Of a DNA stretch of 64,000 bases, positions 25,201 through 34,290 are shown piece by piece. The notes beneath the pieces are model-generated. The model saw only the letters and a program-made list of their open reading frames with translations, searched no databases and had not been told where the DNA came from. The first letter of the stretch is position 1. Each line of letters opens with the position of its first letter. The stretch spans positions 33,636,505 through 33,700,504 of the forward strand of contig NC_074724.1 in assembly GCF_947242115.1 (NCBI RefSeq), read 5' to 3'. The position numbers and the translations under genes are program-made. Source of the stretch: Biomphalaria glabrata (lineage: Eukaryota; Mollusca; Gastropoda; Planorbidae).

Positions 25201-26555
25201 AGACTCACTTTGTCTCGTCTCTGTTTCTAGACATGGAGCCCCCTGAGAAACGAGATGTAAGACTCCGAACAATGTACGGCTCCTATGGCTCCTACCTCTT
25301 GGCTCGTGTGACTCCGCGCAGGTGCCTACGGGGACCCAAGTCAAACATCAATACCCAAGGTACTGTGGTTGATACCGGAGGGGTGAGACTGTAGACTTAT
25401 GATTGAAATGAGGGAATAAATGGTAGCTTTGGCGCTTATTTTGCACAGGCGGTAAAAGTCAGTGATGGGTCATACTGCCTTTGAAACCACAAAGGGACAT
25501 TCTTAAACTGTTTTTAAAGCTCTGATGATTATGGCTAAAGTTGAAGAGTCTTCCAAATAAAAATCAACATAGAACTAGTTCAATAGCCCAAATATTTGGT
25601 GATGTATAAATACAGATCTTTATCTTTTACACAGTTCCTGGATGTATCAATACAGCTCTAGTTCTTAGCAGTTTCTGGCGTTTCTAGATGTATCAATACA
25701 GATGCGGTTTATTTACGCGATTTGTGGGACATAAGCATCTGGTGTGGGGTCAACACAGAACTAGATTTAATAACATAAGCATCTGGTGAGGGGTCAACAC
25801 AGAACTAGATTTAATAACATCAGCATCTTGTGATGGGTCAATGCAATATCAGTCTAATATCATATACATCCGATGACAGTTTCATATATAATTGATTGAT
25901 TTATAATAAAGTTATATTTTGGAGTAGCATATGCTGCGTTAGCTAACATTTAGGCAGCATATACTCACTAGTTTTAAAAGTACATTCTCAATTTGAGACG
26001 TCACGCAAATTAGCAAGTTAAATTTCTATTACCTGCCTAGTTTAAATAAATAAATAAGTGCTCTCCCTTTGTTTTCAGGCAATGGTTTTAGATGGTGCTA
26101 CCCTCAAACAGAAAACAACTTGTGCTACGTCATCGAACGAAATCCAAGGTGCTAGCGACCGGGGCTGTGTTGAACCGAGACCCATCGTTATAGAAGACCT
26201 GAACACTGACCTGCAACGTCACAGCCTGTGGGCAGTTTTGACCAATAGCCCGTTGCCGCACCGTACAAACCTGCGACATAGCTATTGGTCTAAACTGCCC
26301 ACAAACTGTGACGTTGCAGGTCAGTGTTGATGCCTCTCTATTACGAATGTTCACGGCTGAACTTGTATGTGACATTGGAGCCGAGAAGATAGATCAGGAT
26401 CTATAAAGAATAATGTTACCTTTGCTGGGCTAACCTTTTGGGACGCTGACCACTTCGCCGTGACACTTCCCATGGAGGATAACTTTGATTTTATTGCTGC
26501 CAAGACATTTCTTCCACAACTACTAAATCAAATGAGATATTGTGACTTTAAATAG
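13206..26555 (+). CDS. Phospholipid scramblase-like protein with long Gln/Pro/Cys-rich N-terminus, eleven exons
   Basis: I assembled this gene from exons with AG/GT borders and matching phases: 13206..13361, 14780..14830, 16094..16181, 18189..18438, 20300..20480, 22098..22290, 23854..23909, 24171..24231, 25231..25359, 26079..26148 and 26393..26555 (TAG). They total 1398 nt, 465 residues. Residues 1 to about 306 are rich in Gln, Pro and Cys pairs (CCVPVIPC, SSGCCGFPP, a Q-run near 290) and unrecognised. From about 326 the order KTFRFTDRATRAIL, DVRLRTMYGSYGSYLLARV, LCYVIERN, GSIKNN, FWDADHFAVTLPME parallels the scramblase domain; DADHFAVTLPME sits at the EF-hand-like DADNFGIQFPLD of PLSCR1. The palmitoylated CCCPCC motif is absent, and the C-terminus is less hydrophobic than usual. 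Scramblases move phospholipids between membrane leaflets; activity here is unproven. Exon 1 begins ATG GAG in context AACCATGG. Exons 7 and 9 use weak GTACTG donors. Exons 1-6 could alternatively belong to a separate gene. Confidence 0.6.
13575..13685. repeat. 33-bp tandem repeat, three units
   Basis: Units of TATCTGGAACTAGAATAACA followed by CTAGATCTAGACT, in intron 1 of the scramblase-like gene. Confidence 0.7.
13707..13890 (+). repeat. tRNA-derived SINE, family B
   Basis: The head has a box A region GCCTGGTCGTGCGGTTTGCG and a canonical box B GGGTTCAAACCCTG at 13766, then GGGAGGTTTGGACTAGGAAG and a tail of AACAAAAC repeats. It is the best copy of the family here, in intron 1. Confidence 0.8.
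14503..14716. mobile_element. Short non-autonomous hAT-like element with 8-bp target duplication
   Basis: CAGTGGCGTAGC at the left and GATACGCCACTG at the right are inverted ends. Flanks are GCTAGAAC (14495..14502) and GTTAGAAC (14717..14724), 8 bp with one mismatch. Interior is C-rich with no frame. In intron 1. Confidence 0.75.
15160..15575 (+). repeat. MITE family R copy
   Basis: Contains ATTAATTACGAGTAACTAAT, ATGGGTGTGGTAAAAATA, and the ACCAGACAGACAGATAGACA run followed by GAGTTGATCTAAGCTTT. In intron 2. Confidence 0.7.
15600..15985 (+). repeat. MITE family R copy, nearly full length
   Basis: Starts ACAAAGCTTATATTAAGTGT, has CTTTCCCTTGTTTGAGATAC and AATTGTGCAAAATTTCAGC, and ends GACAGACAGAGTTGATATAA. 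It lies just upstream of exon 3 (16094). Confidence 0.75.
16851..16990. mobile_element. Hairpin MITE, family H
   Basis: Imperfect inverted ends CGTCATGGAA and TTCTATGACG, and inner inverse blocks (CCGTCACAACCTGTG against AGGCTGTGACGTCGC). Related to the copies at 21780 and 26186. In intron 3. Confidence 0.6.
17400..17873 (-). mobile_element. LINE ORF2 C-terminal fragment
   Basis: Minus-strand translation gives MELRCYRRILSITFKDRITN, then GKRRRGRQ and VWCPNGPTD, in the order usual for a snail LINE C-terminus. Stops break the frame. Sequences alike occur at 27040..27215, 35640..35760 and 36990..37060. In intron 3. Confidence 0.65.
18427..18818 (+). repeat. 31-bp minisatellite made of 5' splice-site copies, 13 units
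   Basis: The units begin at 18427, 18456 and then every 31 bp to 18797. The first unit is the end of exon 4 itself, CACCTACAACAG followed by GTAAGC. Each later unit repeats CACCTACA(G/A)CAGGTAAAC plus GTTTTG(T/C)CTGGGG. Almost every unit therefore carries an intact CAG/GTAA donor. See findings. Confidence 0.95.
19480..20060 (+). repeat. Interspersed repeat family D
   Basis: A 580-bp block with words GGAACAGCAGTGCCGATACA, GGGTCGCCAGCTCCTGATTT and GCAAGGCAACAGAGGTTTGA. An inverse fragment lies at 5480..5735. I do not know its class. The two overlapping open frames in it are incidental. In intron 4. Confidence 0.6.
20505..21625 (+). repeat. 29-bp minisatellite of about 1.1 kb
   Basis: Unit GTCACTATGTCTTATATG plus TCTTTAAGTCT, nearly perfect in the centre and decaying towards both edges (TCTTATAGTCTGTCT variants). 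About 38 units. It starts about 25 bp after the exon 5 donor at 20480. Confidence 0.95.
21690..21865. mobile_element. hAT-Charlie-like 5' end fused to half of a family-H MITE
   Basis: GCGATGCACAAACTACGGCC (21691..) resembles the element start at 28834. From about 21780, GCTATTGGTCTCCACTGCC and GACGTAGCAGGTCAGTGTTC are family-H words. In intron 5. Confidence 0.5.
22365..22650 (+). repeat. tRNA-derived SINE, family A
   Basis: Box B-like GGTTCCAGGTTTGAATCC near 22421, GGGCGCCTCTGAGTTCACCC, GGCGGTTGGTCGTTGTGC, CACAGAAATAGATAACC, and a T-run tail. In intron 6. Confidence 0.8.
23161..23475. repeat. 21-bp minisatellite, 15 units in 42-bp pairs
   Basis: Unit GAGTACCGGCACCTATTCACT, alternating with a GGAGTACCG(G/A)CAC(C/G)TTTTC version. 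Because 21 is divisible by three it stays open in both strands (YRHLFTE; CRYSVNR), but no start, splice or family supports coding. It lies between exons 6 and 7 of the scramblase-like gene. Confidence 0.95.
23581..23612 (+). CDS. Candidate alternative exon 7a of the scramblase-like gene
   Basis: Acceptor TGTCCTTTAG, 32 nt coding (D)GMNLTGNKRA, strong donor GTGAGT. It enters in phase 1 and leaves in phase 0, exactly as exon 7b (23854..23909) does, so either can join exons 6 and 8 in frame. Including both would shift frame. The 7b peptide (ILVACQKA before VCSSNKTFRF) fits the scramblase fold better. Confidence 0.4.
23854..23953 (+). CDS. Exon 7b with possible read-through alternative end
   Basis: The acceptor ACCTCACAG precedes DTFKAINIPKKILVACQKA. 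A GTACTG donor at 23910 allows splicing to exon 8. If that weak donor is skipped the frame continues VLLQACHITRKFPRRR to TGA near 23958, giving a shorter protein without the scramblase-like part. Confidence 0.4.
24531..25155 (+). mobile_element. Solo LTR of an LTR retrotransposon
   Basis: It begins TGTCACGAG and ends TTCGTCACA, is flanked by TTTGT on both sides (24526..24530 and 25156..25160), and has a TATAAATAAGGGG promoter-like word near 24748. The 5-bp duplication and TG/CA ends are the hallmark of an LTR left after internal loss. The family (Gypsy or Pao type) cannot be assigned from the LTR alone. The clean target duplication suggests a fairly young insertion. Intron 8 of the scramblase-like gene. 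Confidence 0.85.
25560..25865. repeat. Degenerate tandem repeats in intron 9
   Basis: Three loose copies of CATAAGCATCTGGTGTGGGG with GTCAACACAGAACTAGATTT, preceded by GATGTATCAATACAG-type repeats. Confidence 0.6.
26186..26346. mobile_element. Hairpin MITE, family H, filling intron 10
   Basis: Long inverted arms: GAACACTGACCTGCAACGTC and its inverse GACGTTGCAGGTCAGTGTT, then inner arms GGGCAGTTTTGACCAATAGC and GCTATTGGTCTAAACTGCCC. It makes up about two thirds of the 244-base intron between the last two coding exons. Confidence 0.85.
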
Positions 26556-26980
26556 AAATAAGCGATGGCAATTATGAGCTTTTTATGTTCAGAAAATAAT
26601 TTGTATGGGCCTTATAAAATTAGAAACGTGTGAATCAGCTATTTACCTCATCATGGCCCAGTTCTTTACCCTGTTTCCTATAAGTTATCATTATACCTTT
26701 AAGACATCAGACACAATGTATATAGGCCTAAATCCCAACATAACGTCTGTGTACCCTCACGTCTGCAAACTATAGAGGACTGGTTGGTTGTAATAAAGAT
26801 GATCAATTGTCTTCTGACTTGTTTAACCTTTTTCATTTGTGTATGTGTGTGTGTGCATGTGTGTGCTCGCGCGTGCGCATCTTGCTTTTCATTTTGTCCA
26901 AACTTTCACTTTTGCCTTTATCAATTTTGAATTTTTTCCCCTTGTAAACGTATTTGTATTTTTAAACAAGATTACAAAGA
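26556..26980. other. Presumed 3' UTR and flank of the scramblase-like gene
   Basis: No coding signal. A GTGTGTGTGT microsatellite lies at 26838..26878. AATAAA-type signals are weak; GGTTGTAATAAAGATG at 26787 is the best poly(A) candidate. Confidence 0.35.
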
Positions 26981-27019
26981 CAGTTTGTGTGGAAACACAA
27001 ACTCAAAATCAGCCCCCGA

Positions 27020-27215
27020 AGTGGTCCACCCAGGGAGGTAAAAAGGAAGGTTTCAATATTTCTGAAAGAATATCAAAATGAAATTCATTCAAAGGCAAAT
27101 GACAGAGAAGAATGGAATAAGAAGGTTGACCGATCTTATGTGGTGCCCCAACGGTCAGCAGACCAAGGGATAGGTGACAGTGAAGGTGTGATTTCAACCT
27201 GGCCTAACTGATGCC
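27020..27215 (+). mobile_element. LINE C-terminal fragment
   Basis: Plus-strand translation ANDREEWNKKVDRSYVVPQR matches the minus-strand copy at 17400..17545 and the piece near 37000. No ends assigned. Confidence 0.55.
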
Positions 27216-28633
27216 GTCTAATGATTATCTAATTGATCTTTTTGGTTTGGAAAGGGTCGATCTCTTATTCAGTCTCAAGGAGAAAAGAATTATACTATGG
27301 GCTAGTGCCCTATGCGCGCATGGTGGTGCTTCATGAAAAACTACTTATTAATTGTTGTGTTAAATTATGTTCCACTTATGTGCATATTAAATAGATTTTT
27401 TCTCCTTAAAATTTTTTTTTGTAAATGTAGTTTTTAATACGACAAAACTTACTTAACTTAGCAATATATTTGTCGAAAAGAAAGCTATTTTTTTTTTGAC
27501 AAAAAATCTAAAACCGTTTGCATAAATTTGTTAAATAGTCCTCTGCCTTACTAAATAGCCTCCCGTGTTTGTTACTATTAATAGTGAATAGTTGATTTTA
27601 TAAATCAAAATTTTCTCTTTCAGAAAAGAAAAAAGTAGCCGTTGCATCAGAACTTTGAAAGGTCTAAAATATCATGGTGTCGGATTTTCAATATCTTTTC
27701 TAGTCTACGAGATCTAAACTGGACGGTCGGACGGACAGACAGACCATAAAAAACGAATAGCGTCTATTACCCTTTCGGGGGGCCGCTAAAACTCATCGAA
27801 TTATCTTAAAGTCAAATCGACAAACTCTAACGTGATTTTAGCAAAGCGATTAGAAAGGTTAGATCATAAAACTAAATGCAAAATTAATTTAACTATTTAA
27901 AATCAAAGTCAAACTTCAAAATCAAAGAAACAAAAATTATAACCGGCAAAAATGTTGGGGGAAAAAAAAGGAATACATCTTTGATTTTTTAATTGGATTC
28001 TTTTCATACTGTTTTGATAAATATATTGAGATCGAACGAAATGTTTTGCCTCGTTGATCTATTTATTGTTGTACAATCATGTAAACTGAAGCGAGGAACT
28101 ACTCACACTAAAGCTGGGAACACCAGACCTCTTATAGTGAGTAAGCTGGGAACACCAGACCTCTTATAGTGAGTTATTAGTTGGAAACATTTTAACTACA
28201 TATTTCTTGATAGCAGGGCTGCAAAAATATGACCAGGCGCCAAATCATAGTTTGAGGATCGCTGCATTCGTAGGCTACTTTGGCATTCTGCTATTTTGTA
28301 GGGGACATAATAACGCCAAACATGAATACCTTTGGATCGAACTTTTTATTTGCCAAATTATCTGGGCAAAACAAGAGATATTAAATATGTAAAATAATGT
28401 ATAGATGGAAAGGTCATAAGATCACGATGGTAAGAGAATCTATGCTGCTTTCTTCTCTAGCCTAACTACTTGACAATCTAGAATAGTGTCACGTGATTTA
28501 TATTTATAAGTGTATCAAGTAAACCCTAATGTATACAAATTCAAAAAAATATACCCAGACAGCTAACACATTTTTAGCTTGGGTTTAAGAAAAATGATGC
28601 TTGGGGGATAATTTTAATTAACCCACAAGACTT
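27216..28633. other. Intergenic, mostly unrecognised AT-rich sequence
   Basis: Contains a GGACGGACAGACAGACC word near 27730 typical of snail repeats, and at 28110..28172 a 33-bp near-perfect tandem duplication of AGCTGGGAACACCAGACCTC plus flank. No gene seen. Confidence 0.45.
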
Positions 28634-28833
28634 GTGACATGGTATGCATTGATCCGAGTTTTTATCTTCGTGAGACTTCCGTCGGCCCAGAATCTTCTGG
28701 ACTTTCTTGGAATCCAAACTTGATGCACCTAGATGGAAATAAAATAATATTTAATCGAAATAACACCATGTGTCAATGTAGTGATTTGTTAATGCTTTGC
28801 TTTCTCTCTCACCAGTTATATATATATATATAT

Positions 28834-31169
28834 CAGCGATGCCCACACTACGGCCCGCGGGCCAGATCCGGCCCGCGACGTGCTTCTATCCGCCCGCCAA
28901 CGCATGGGAACAAAATGTAAAAAAAAAAAACAATTAAAAATTTAAAAAATGTTAACAAAAAAAATTAAAACTTTTTTTTTAATTAAAAAATTAGAATGTT
29001 GAAAAAATATTCTCTTTAAGTTAGGATTCTCACTCATTCTTTGATGAATTCCATCTTTAGGTTTGGTATTCTAATATTCATAGTAAATATTTTTTTGTAT
29101 TGTAAGAACACAAGTGTTGTTTTTTTGTTTTTTCAATGGCGATAAAACTAGACAGCTATTTTTAATTCTTGGAAAATTTCGCTACTGTCTTGAGCTAGCC
29201 GTGTCCTTGACACCTTGTGTGTGCAACACAGAGCATCATTGATGCATCGTTTTGGGTCGTGTACTTTTGATGTCAAAGCGATTGGTACCGCAGTGTTTAA
29301 TGTTTGTGATTTAATGAAATGGGAGAGCCTAAGAAACGAAAAGTGAACTCTGAATGTAGAAACTTTCAAGAAAAGTGGACAGATCTTTACTTTTTGTGGA
29401 ATAGGATAGTAAGCCAACATGTTTGTTTTGTAAAGAAAGTGTGGCTGTTTTTAAAGAACATGAAGCCAAACACATATACACATATAGTGGCATCCTTGGT
29501 TTCAGCCGCGAAGACAAGATTGTCAAGTTACGACTAGAGATTGGGGGATTGACAAGAATATTTCACAAAAAGAGAAGAAAATGAGTCGGCGATAAGGGCC
29601 AGCTACAGAGTTGCTCACATCTTAAGTAGAACAATGAAGCCTTTTTCAGATGGCGAATGTGTAAAAAAGTGCTAGCAGTGATGGAAGAAATGTGTCCTGA
29701 AAAGAAGAATGCAGTAGAAGCTGTCGGCCTTTCTCGCATGACAATTACAAGGCGAGTGGAAGATATGGGGGTAAATCTTCATTCATAATTAAAAGACAGA
29801 GCAGCAGAATTCGAAATGTTTTCTATTCCTGCTGAAGAGTCCACTGACATAACTGATACTGCGCAACTCTTGGTATTTATTCGCGGTACAAAGAGCAACT
29901 TTGATATAACAGAGGAGCTAGCAGCTATGAGGAGCATGCATGGGACAACAACTGGAGAAGACCTGTTCAAAGAAGTGTCAACCATCATGGAGGACCTTTC
30001 TCTTCCTTGGAATAAATTAGTTGGAGTGACTACTGATGGCGCTAGAAATATGGTTGGACTGACAGCAAGAGTTATTAAAAAAGTTATTGAGTCAAATGGA
30101 ACTGAACCGCTGCGGCTTCACTGCATCATTCACCAACAAAATATCTGTGGAAAGGTTTTGAATCTGGACCATGTGATGATGATTGTGCTCAACACTGTAC
30201 ATTTCATCAAATCACAAAAGCGTTGAATCACAGAACTTTCAAAGATTTTCTGACAGAAATAGAGTCCGAATATGAAGATGTTCTATTTCACAGAGAAGTG
30301 CCGCGTTGGTTAAGCCGAGGAATGGTGTTAAAACGATGTTTTTTTTAAATCAAAACAAGTGCCACAACTGAACGACCTTTCATGGTTGTGGGATTTGGCT
30401 ATTTTATTCGACATCACATCTAAATGAACTTAACACCAAACTACAAGGGAAAGACAAATTGATTTCGCATGTGTATGCAGACATATGTGCTTTCCAAACA
30501 AATTGCAACTCTTCATTCAACAGGCGGAAAGGGTGCATCTTGACCACTTTCCAACCTGTACCACTGTACAAAATGATAAGCAGCTAAATATGTCTCTCCC
30601 AAAAGAAAGAATGATCCAACTTCTGAGGCTCTTGATGGATAATTTCAGTGAAAGATTTGTGGATTTTCAGAATTTAAAATTTTGAAAATCCGTTTGCTGC
30701 CGATGTATCAAGTGCCCCGACAGATCTACAACTGGAACTGATTGACTTACAAAGCCAGATATCCCTGCTTGACAAATTTCAAGTGATGCAGACCATTGAC
30801 TTCTACTCCATGTTACCTGCTGAAGCGTTTCCAAATCTTCGAAAACAAGCGCTAAGGATGATCACAATGTTTTCAAGCACTTATTTGTGTGAACAAACTT
30901 TTTCAATGATGAAACGGGCGATAACCATGTTACGAAATCGCCTCACAGATGAATATCTAGATTCAGTGCACTGAGTTGGTGTTTCATCTTTACAGCCAGA
31001 TACTCAGAAGATGGTTTTGGATAAACTTCATGCATCACATTAATTTATGTAAGTAGGTCCACAAATAAAACTATTAAAAATAGCTTATTGAATTTTTTTT
31101 TCTTTTTGGTGTTTCATCACGAATGCCGAAAATTATAATGGCCCGCAGACCGAATAAGGTTGGGCATCA

Positions 31170-31172
<3 letters not shown>
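28834..31172 (+). mobile_element. hAT-Charlie-like DNA transposon with decayed GTF2IRD2-type transposase
   Basis: A 2339-bp element. Ends are CAGCGATGCCCACACTACGG and GGTTGGGCATCACTG, with GGCCCGC motifs just inside both; ATATATAT flanks each side as an 8-bp duplication. The interior codes a transposase related to the one captured in vertebrate GTF2IRD2. It has a charged N-terminal part (MGEPKKRKVNSECRNFQEKW), the catalytic-core stretch TTDGARNMVG and LHCIIHQQ at 29816..30226, and the C-terminal dimerisation segment FSSTYLCEQTFSMMKRA at 30783..30974. The coding region is broken several times, including at about 29791, 30226 and 30685. The terminal repeats look intact enough to have been mobile with helper transposase. 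Two deleted relatives lie at 8265..9388. Confidence 0.88.

Positions 31173-31202
<30 letters not shown>
31173..31202. repeat. (TA)n microsatellite
   Basis: Alternating TA, the target of the preceding transposon; the matching run lies at 28818..28833. Confidence 0.9.
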
Positions 31203-31208
<6 letters not shown>

Positions 31209-31359
31209 TTTGTAGTCATACCAATCCATGTTTTGCATCATATGTTTGTAAATAGCATTTTTTATTCCTAGTTGACATAGCATGAAATATTAGTCTATCT
31301 TTTCTTTAATTTTCCACCACCTTGCACCATCGGTTTAATTTCTTTATTAATTAATGCTA

Positions 31360-32040
31360 CGGCCTTTGTAAGTGATCTCCATCTCCATCTGTCTCGTTCT
31401 GAAGCCGCCTTTGCTCTCTTCTGTGTCAGTCAAATCAAGTTGACGTCTGAGCTGGTCTTAAAGCCTTTCCGTGGGACACATCTGCTACGTCGACCACCAA
31501 AAAAAAACCCACCTGTATTCAGCATATTTTCTCGTCCTCTATACGGAATTGTGCCCAGCCCAGCGTAATTGGAAACATATTTGAGACCCCCCCCTCCCAA
31601 AAAAAAAAAAAACACTGCCGAAGACAGACGTGGCAAAAAGAGAATCTAAATCGACCACCGGCGGACGATAGTTATGTCTCCTCTCCGATGGATGTGGCAA
31701 AATGTGTAGGTCGCAGCTGGGGGCTGCTTATCCACGTGAAATACTGCACTTCTCATAAATCAAAAGCCCATAGCTCAAGATATCAAAAAGTGAAAGTGTA
31801 GCTGGATAGAACAAACCCTGCGAAAACCAGCTACCAATGTTTCAAGCCAGGCACATGATTGGAATCCGCAAGGGAAGTGGGCAGACCCCAAGCAAACCCG
31901 GAAGAGGTCAGTTATCAGTGAAGCTGAGGATACTGGAATGACATGGGAGTAGATGAAGAAAGCTGCTCAGAACCGAGTTTGGAGGAGAGGTGTGGGGGCG
32001 GCCCTATGCTTCCTTGAGAGCGCACAGGATTAAGTTAATT
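31360..32040 (+). mobile_element. LINE 3' fragments
   Basis: GTGGCAAAATGTGTAGGTCG near 31690 is the LINE tail seen at 10010 and 42030. Further on, 31840..32035 translates to RHMIGIRKGSGQTPSKPGRG and later to an NRVWRRG-like end, the common close of another LINE ORF2. The frame is broken throughout. Confidence 0.5.
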
Positions 32041-32123
32041 AAGTCATTACTATTCGGATTCGAAGTAAAGCCTTATAAATATTAGTGTTGATTTCTTCTT
32101 TTATCAACACTTAGAAGCTAACT

Positions 32124-32297
32124 ATGCCAAGCGAGCCAACTCCACTTCAACCGTTGAGAAGATCTAGCAGTACCAATCTAGTACAGCACCCACCGTCTGT
32201 AGAGCGGATCATTCCTCCAGCCGGGGTGCAGCAAGTTGACTACGTACTTATCAAATTTCGACTGAGATTGAAACGGCACATAGAGAGATTCCTGTGA
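32124..32297 (+). CDS. Short open frame of 57 codons, unknown
   Basis: ATG to TGA, beginning MPSEPTPLQPLRRSSSTN. The Pro/Ser/Arg-rich start resembles spacer regions in retroelement polyproteins, but there is too little to classify it. It ends against a family-R MITE. Confidence 0.15.
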   Translation: MPSEPTPLQPLRRSSSTNLVQHPPSVERIIPPAGVQQVDYVLIKFRLRLKRHIERFL

Positions 32298-32500
32298 ATA
32301 AGATAAAGAGAAATAATTAATTACCAATAATTAATTGACTAATTGGTTCCTTTTTTTTTATTGATTCATGTTTTGTCTAGGCGAATGAATAATTGTGTGA
32401 AGTTTCAGCTTGATCCGAGAATGGGTGTGGGAGAAATAAGGTGTACAAACTTTTTACCAGACAGACATAGTAAAGTGATAGAAGCTTAGTAAAAATAATA
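32285..32500 (+). repeat. MITE family R, right half
   Basis: AATTAATTACCAATAATTAA, TCAGCTTGATCCGAGAATGG, GTGTGGGAGAAATAAGG and TTTTTACCAGACAGACATAG, ending near GATAGAAGCTTAG. Confidence 0.75.
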
Positions 32501-33070
32501 ATTAGTTAATTTCTATCTTTATGTACGGTATTTGCTAAAGTATTTTCAAAAGTTGGATCTAAATCTATACAGAAAGAAATGTGTCATGACAACTGACCAG
32601 TTGTAAATCTTGTTGTATCTTAATTAGCGTAACAAGTTATTAAAGTATAAAAACAACAACAATTTTACGCCCGCGAATGTGTTTCATAATCTATTTTTGG
32701 TAATATCCTATCATGTTTTAGATGGCGGATTTACATATTGGCTTAAAAAAAGCAATTACCTGACGAAGTTATTAGATTTAGAAAACTATGATGCCTCATA
32801 GCAAAAGTTCCATTAAGGTTGTGCTACAAAACTAGGATTTCAGAGGAGATGAATCAAATACCAACAATATTAAAATTATTAATTCAAACTGTAAGAAATG
32901 AACGAAATTAAAATGTGATGCTTACATTGAGACCGAAAGGAATTATGGAAGCCATATGTAGGTGGTCTGCAGATGACCGAAATGGTTGGAGTGATGCAGT
33001 CATGCTTGTCTAAAAGTATATAAAATTTATTTCATTTTTTTTCTTGCTTATTAAATATGTTTTAAAGAGT
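32500..33070. other. Intergenic, nothing recognised
   Basis: AT-rich, no frames of note and no terminal repeats. Confidence 0.4.
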
Positions 33071-33079
33071 TAAGCATCT

Positions 33080-33365
33080 TTTTCAGAGTATGCGATCTAT
33101 AGAGCAGATGATGTAAAGATCTGTTTCTATACGGGGCTGACATTTAACGAGGGTGCCATGTGGCCAGCACAACGACAGTTGAACTAACTTAAACGATCAA
33201 CCGCCTTATATTACTTTCCCCAACTAATATCAGGTATCCATTAAAGTTGGGTGGACTCATGGGCGTCCTGAAAATTCAAACACCCAGTCTTAACTGAGAT
33301 TCGGATTCGAACCCACGATCCGTCAGTTCGGAAGCCAAGCGTTTACCACTCGGCCAGATCTGCTT
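33080..33365 (-). repeat. tRNA-derived SINE, family A
   Basis: Read on the minus strand: TCTGGCCGAGTGGTAAACGC (box A), GTGGGTTCGAATCCG (box B), ACGCCCATGAGTCCACCCAA, then the family body. It is a good copy of the RNA polymerase III promoter of this family. Confidence 0.85.
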
Positions 33366-33479
33366 CTTTTTATTGTTGCTTTTGGTTTTATGATTGCTTG
33401 CGTAATGCTGGTGACCGCGATTACTAGAATAGGGCAATAGGCCTATATGTCAACATTATAAAGAATGTTCAAAATATGT

Positions 33480-33965
33480 CTCAATTGTTACTGTCAAATG
33501 ACTGCTGTTTCTCTAAAGTCTCTTCAAATGTCACTGCTGATTCTTTAATGTCTCTTCAAATTTCACTGCTCATTCTTTTATGTCTCTATCAATTGTCACT
33601 GCAGATTCTTTAATGTCTCTTCAAATTTTACTGCTCATTCTTTTATGTCTCTATCAAATGTCACTGCCAATTCTTTTATGTCTCTTCAAATGTCACTGCC
33701 GATTCTTTTATGTCTCTTCAAATGTCACTGCGGATTCTTTAATGTCTCTTCAAATTTCACTGCTCATTCTTTTATGTCTCTATCAAATGTCACTGCGGAT
33801 TCTTTAATATCTCTTCAAATTTTACTGCTCATTCTTTTATGTCTCTATCAAATGTCACTGCGGATTCTTTAATGTCTCTTCAAATTTCACTGCTCATTCT
33901 TTTATGTCTCTATCAAATGTCCCTGCTGATTCGCTTAAGTCTCTGCCAAATGTCACTATTGTCAC
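33480..33965 (+). repeat. About 32-bp minisatellite, two alternating unit types
   Basis: TCAAATGTCACTGC(C/G)GATTC followed by TTTTATGTCTCT alternates with a TCAAATTTCACTGCTCATTC type; spacing is 32 to 33 bp, about 15 units. Open frames here are repeat artefacts. Confidence 0.9.
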
Positions 33966-34089
33966 TGTCAAATGTTTATCACGTGACACTGCCTCTGTCA
34001 GTGAAACCCTAGATCTGACAGTCCAAATAAGTGTACATAGGCTTACGTGTCATAATACAATTAAGCCTCAACCCGTATAATATTTCTTT

Positions 34090-34290
34090 TGGTGGTTATG
34101 AAGTTTACATAAATCTCTACTTTGGGAAGGCATTCTCGCCCGCTTACGTCGCATGTGATACCTTCACATTCTTCAGGACGGCTTTGGGGAAAAGCAGACG
34201 GGGGGTTACTGCTCAGGGGGGACCTGAAGAGAGGGTCGCAACAAAGCCGGCTATCGAAGGTAACCCTCCTAAGCATAGTAAGTAATTTAC
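34090..34290. repeat. Probable interspersed repeat fragment
   Basis: GC-richer block (CACATTCTTCAGGACGGC; AAGCAGACGGGGGGTTACTG) unlike its AT-rich surroundings. Three overlapping frames are open on both strands without domain support. Confidence 0.35.

Noticed and set aside
26058-26330. 90-codon frame over exon 10 and the MITE
   Set aside because: It is the wrong frame of exon 10 followed by hairpin MITE sequence.
26984-27037. Extra exon (S)LCGNTNSKSAPEVV after exon 10 of the scramblase-like gene
   Set aside because: It splices in phase but runs into a LINE fragment, and the alternative final exon at 26393..26555 gives a clear match to the scramblase end.
33290-33360. tRNA gene
   Set aside because: Boxes A and B belong to a family-A SINE head; the sequence does not close into an acceptor stem, and the same head occurs in other copies.
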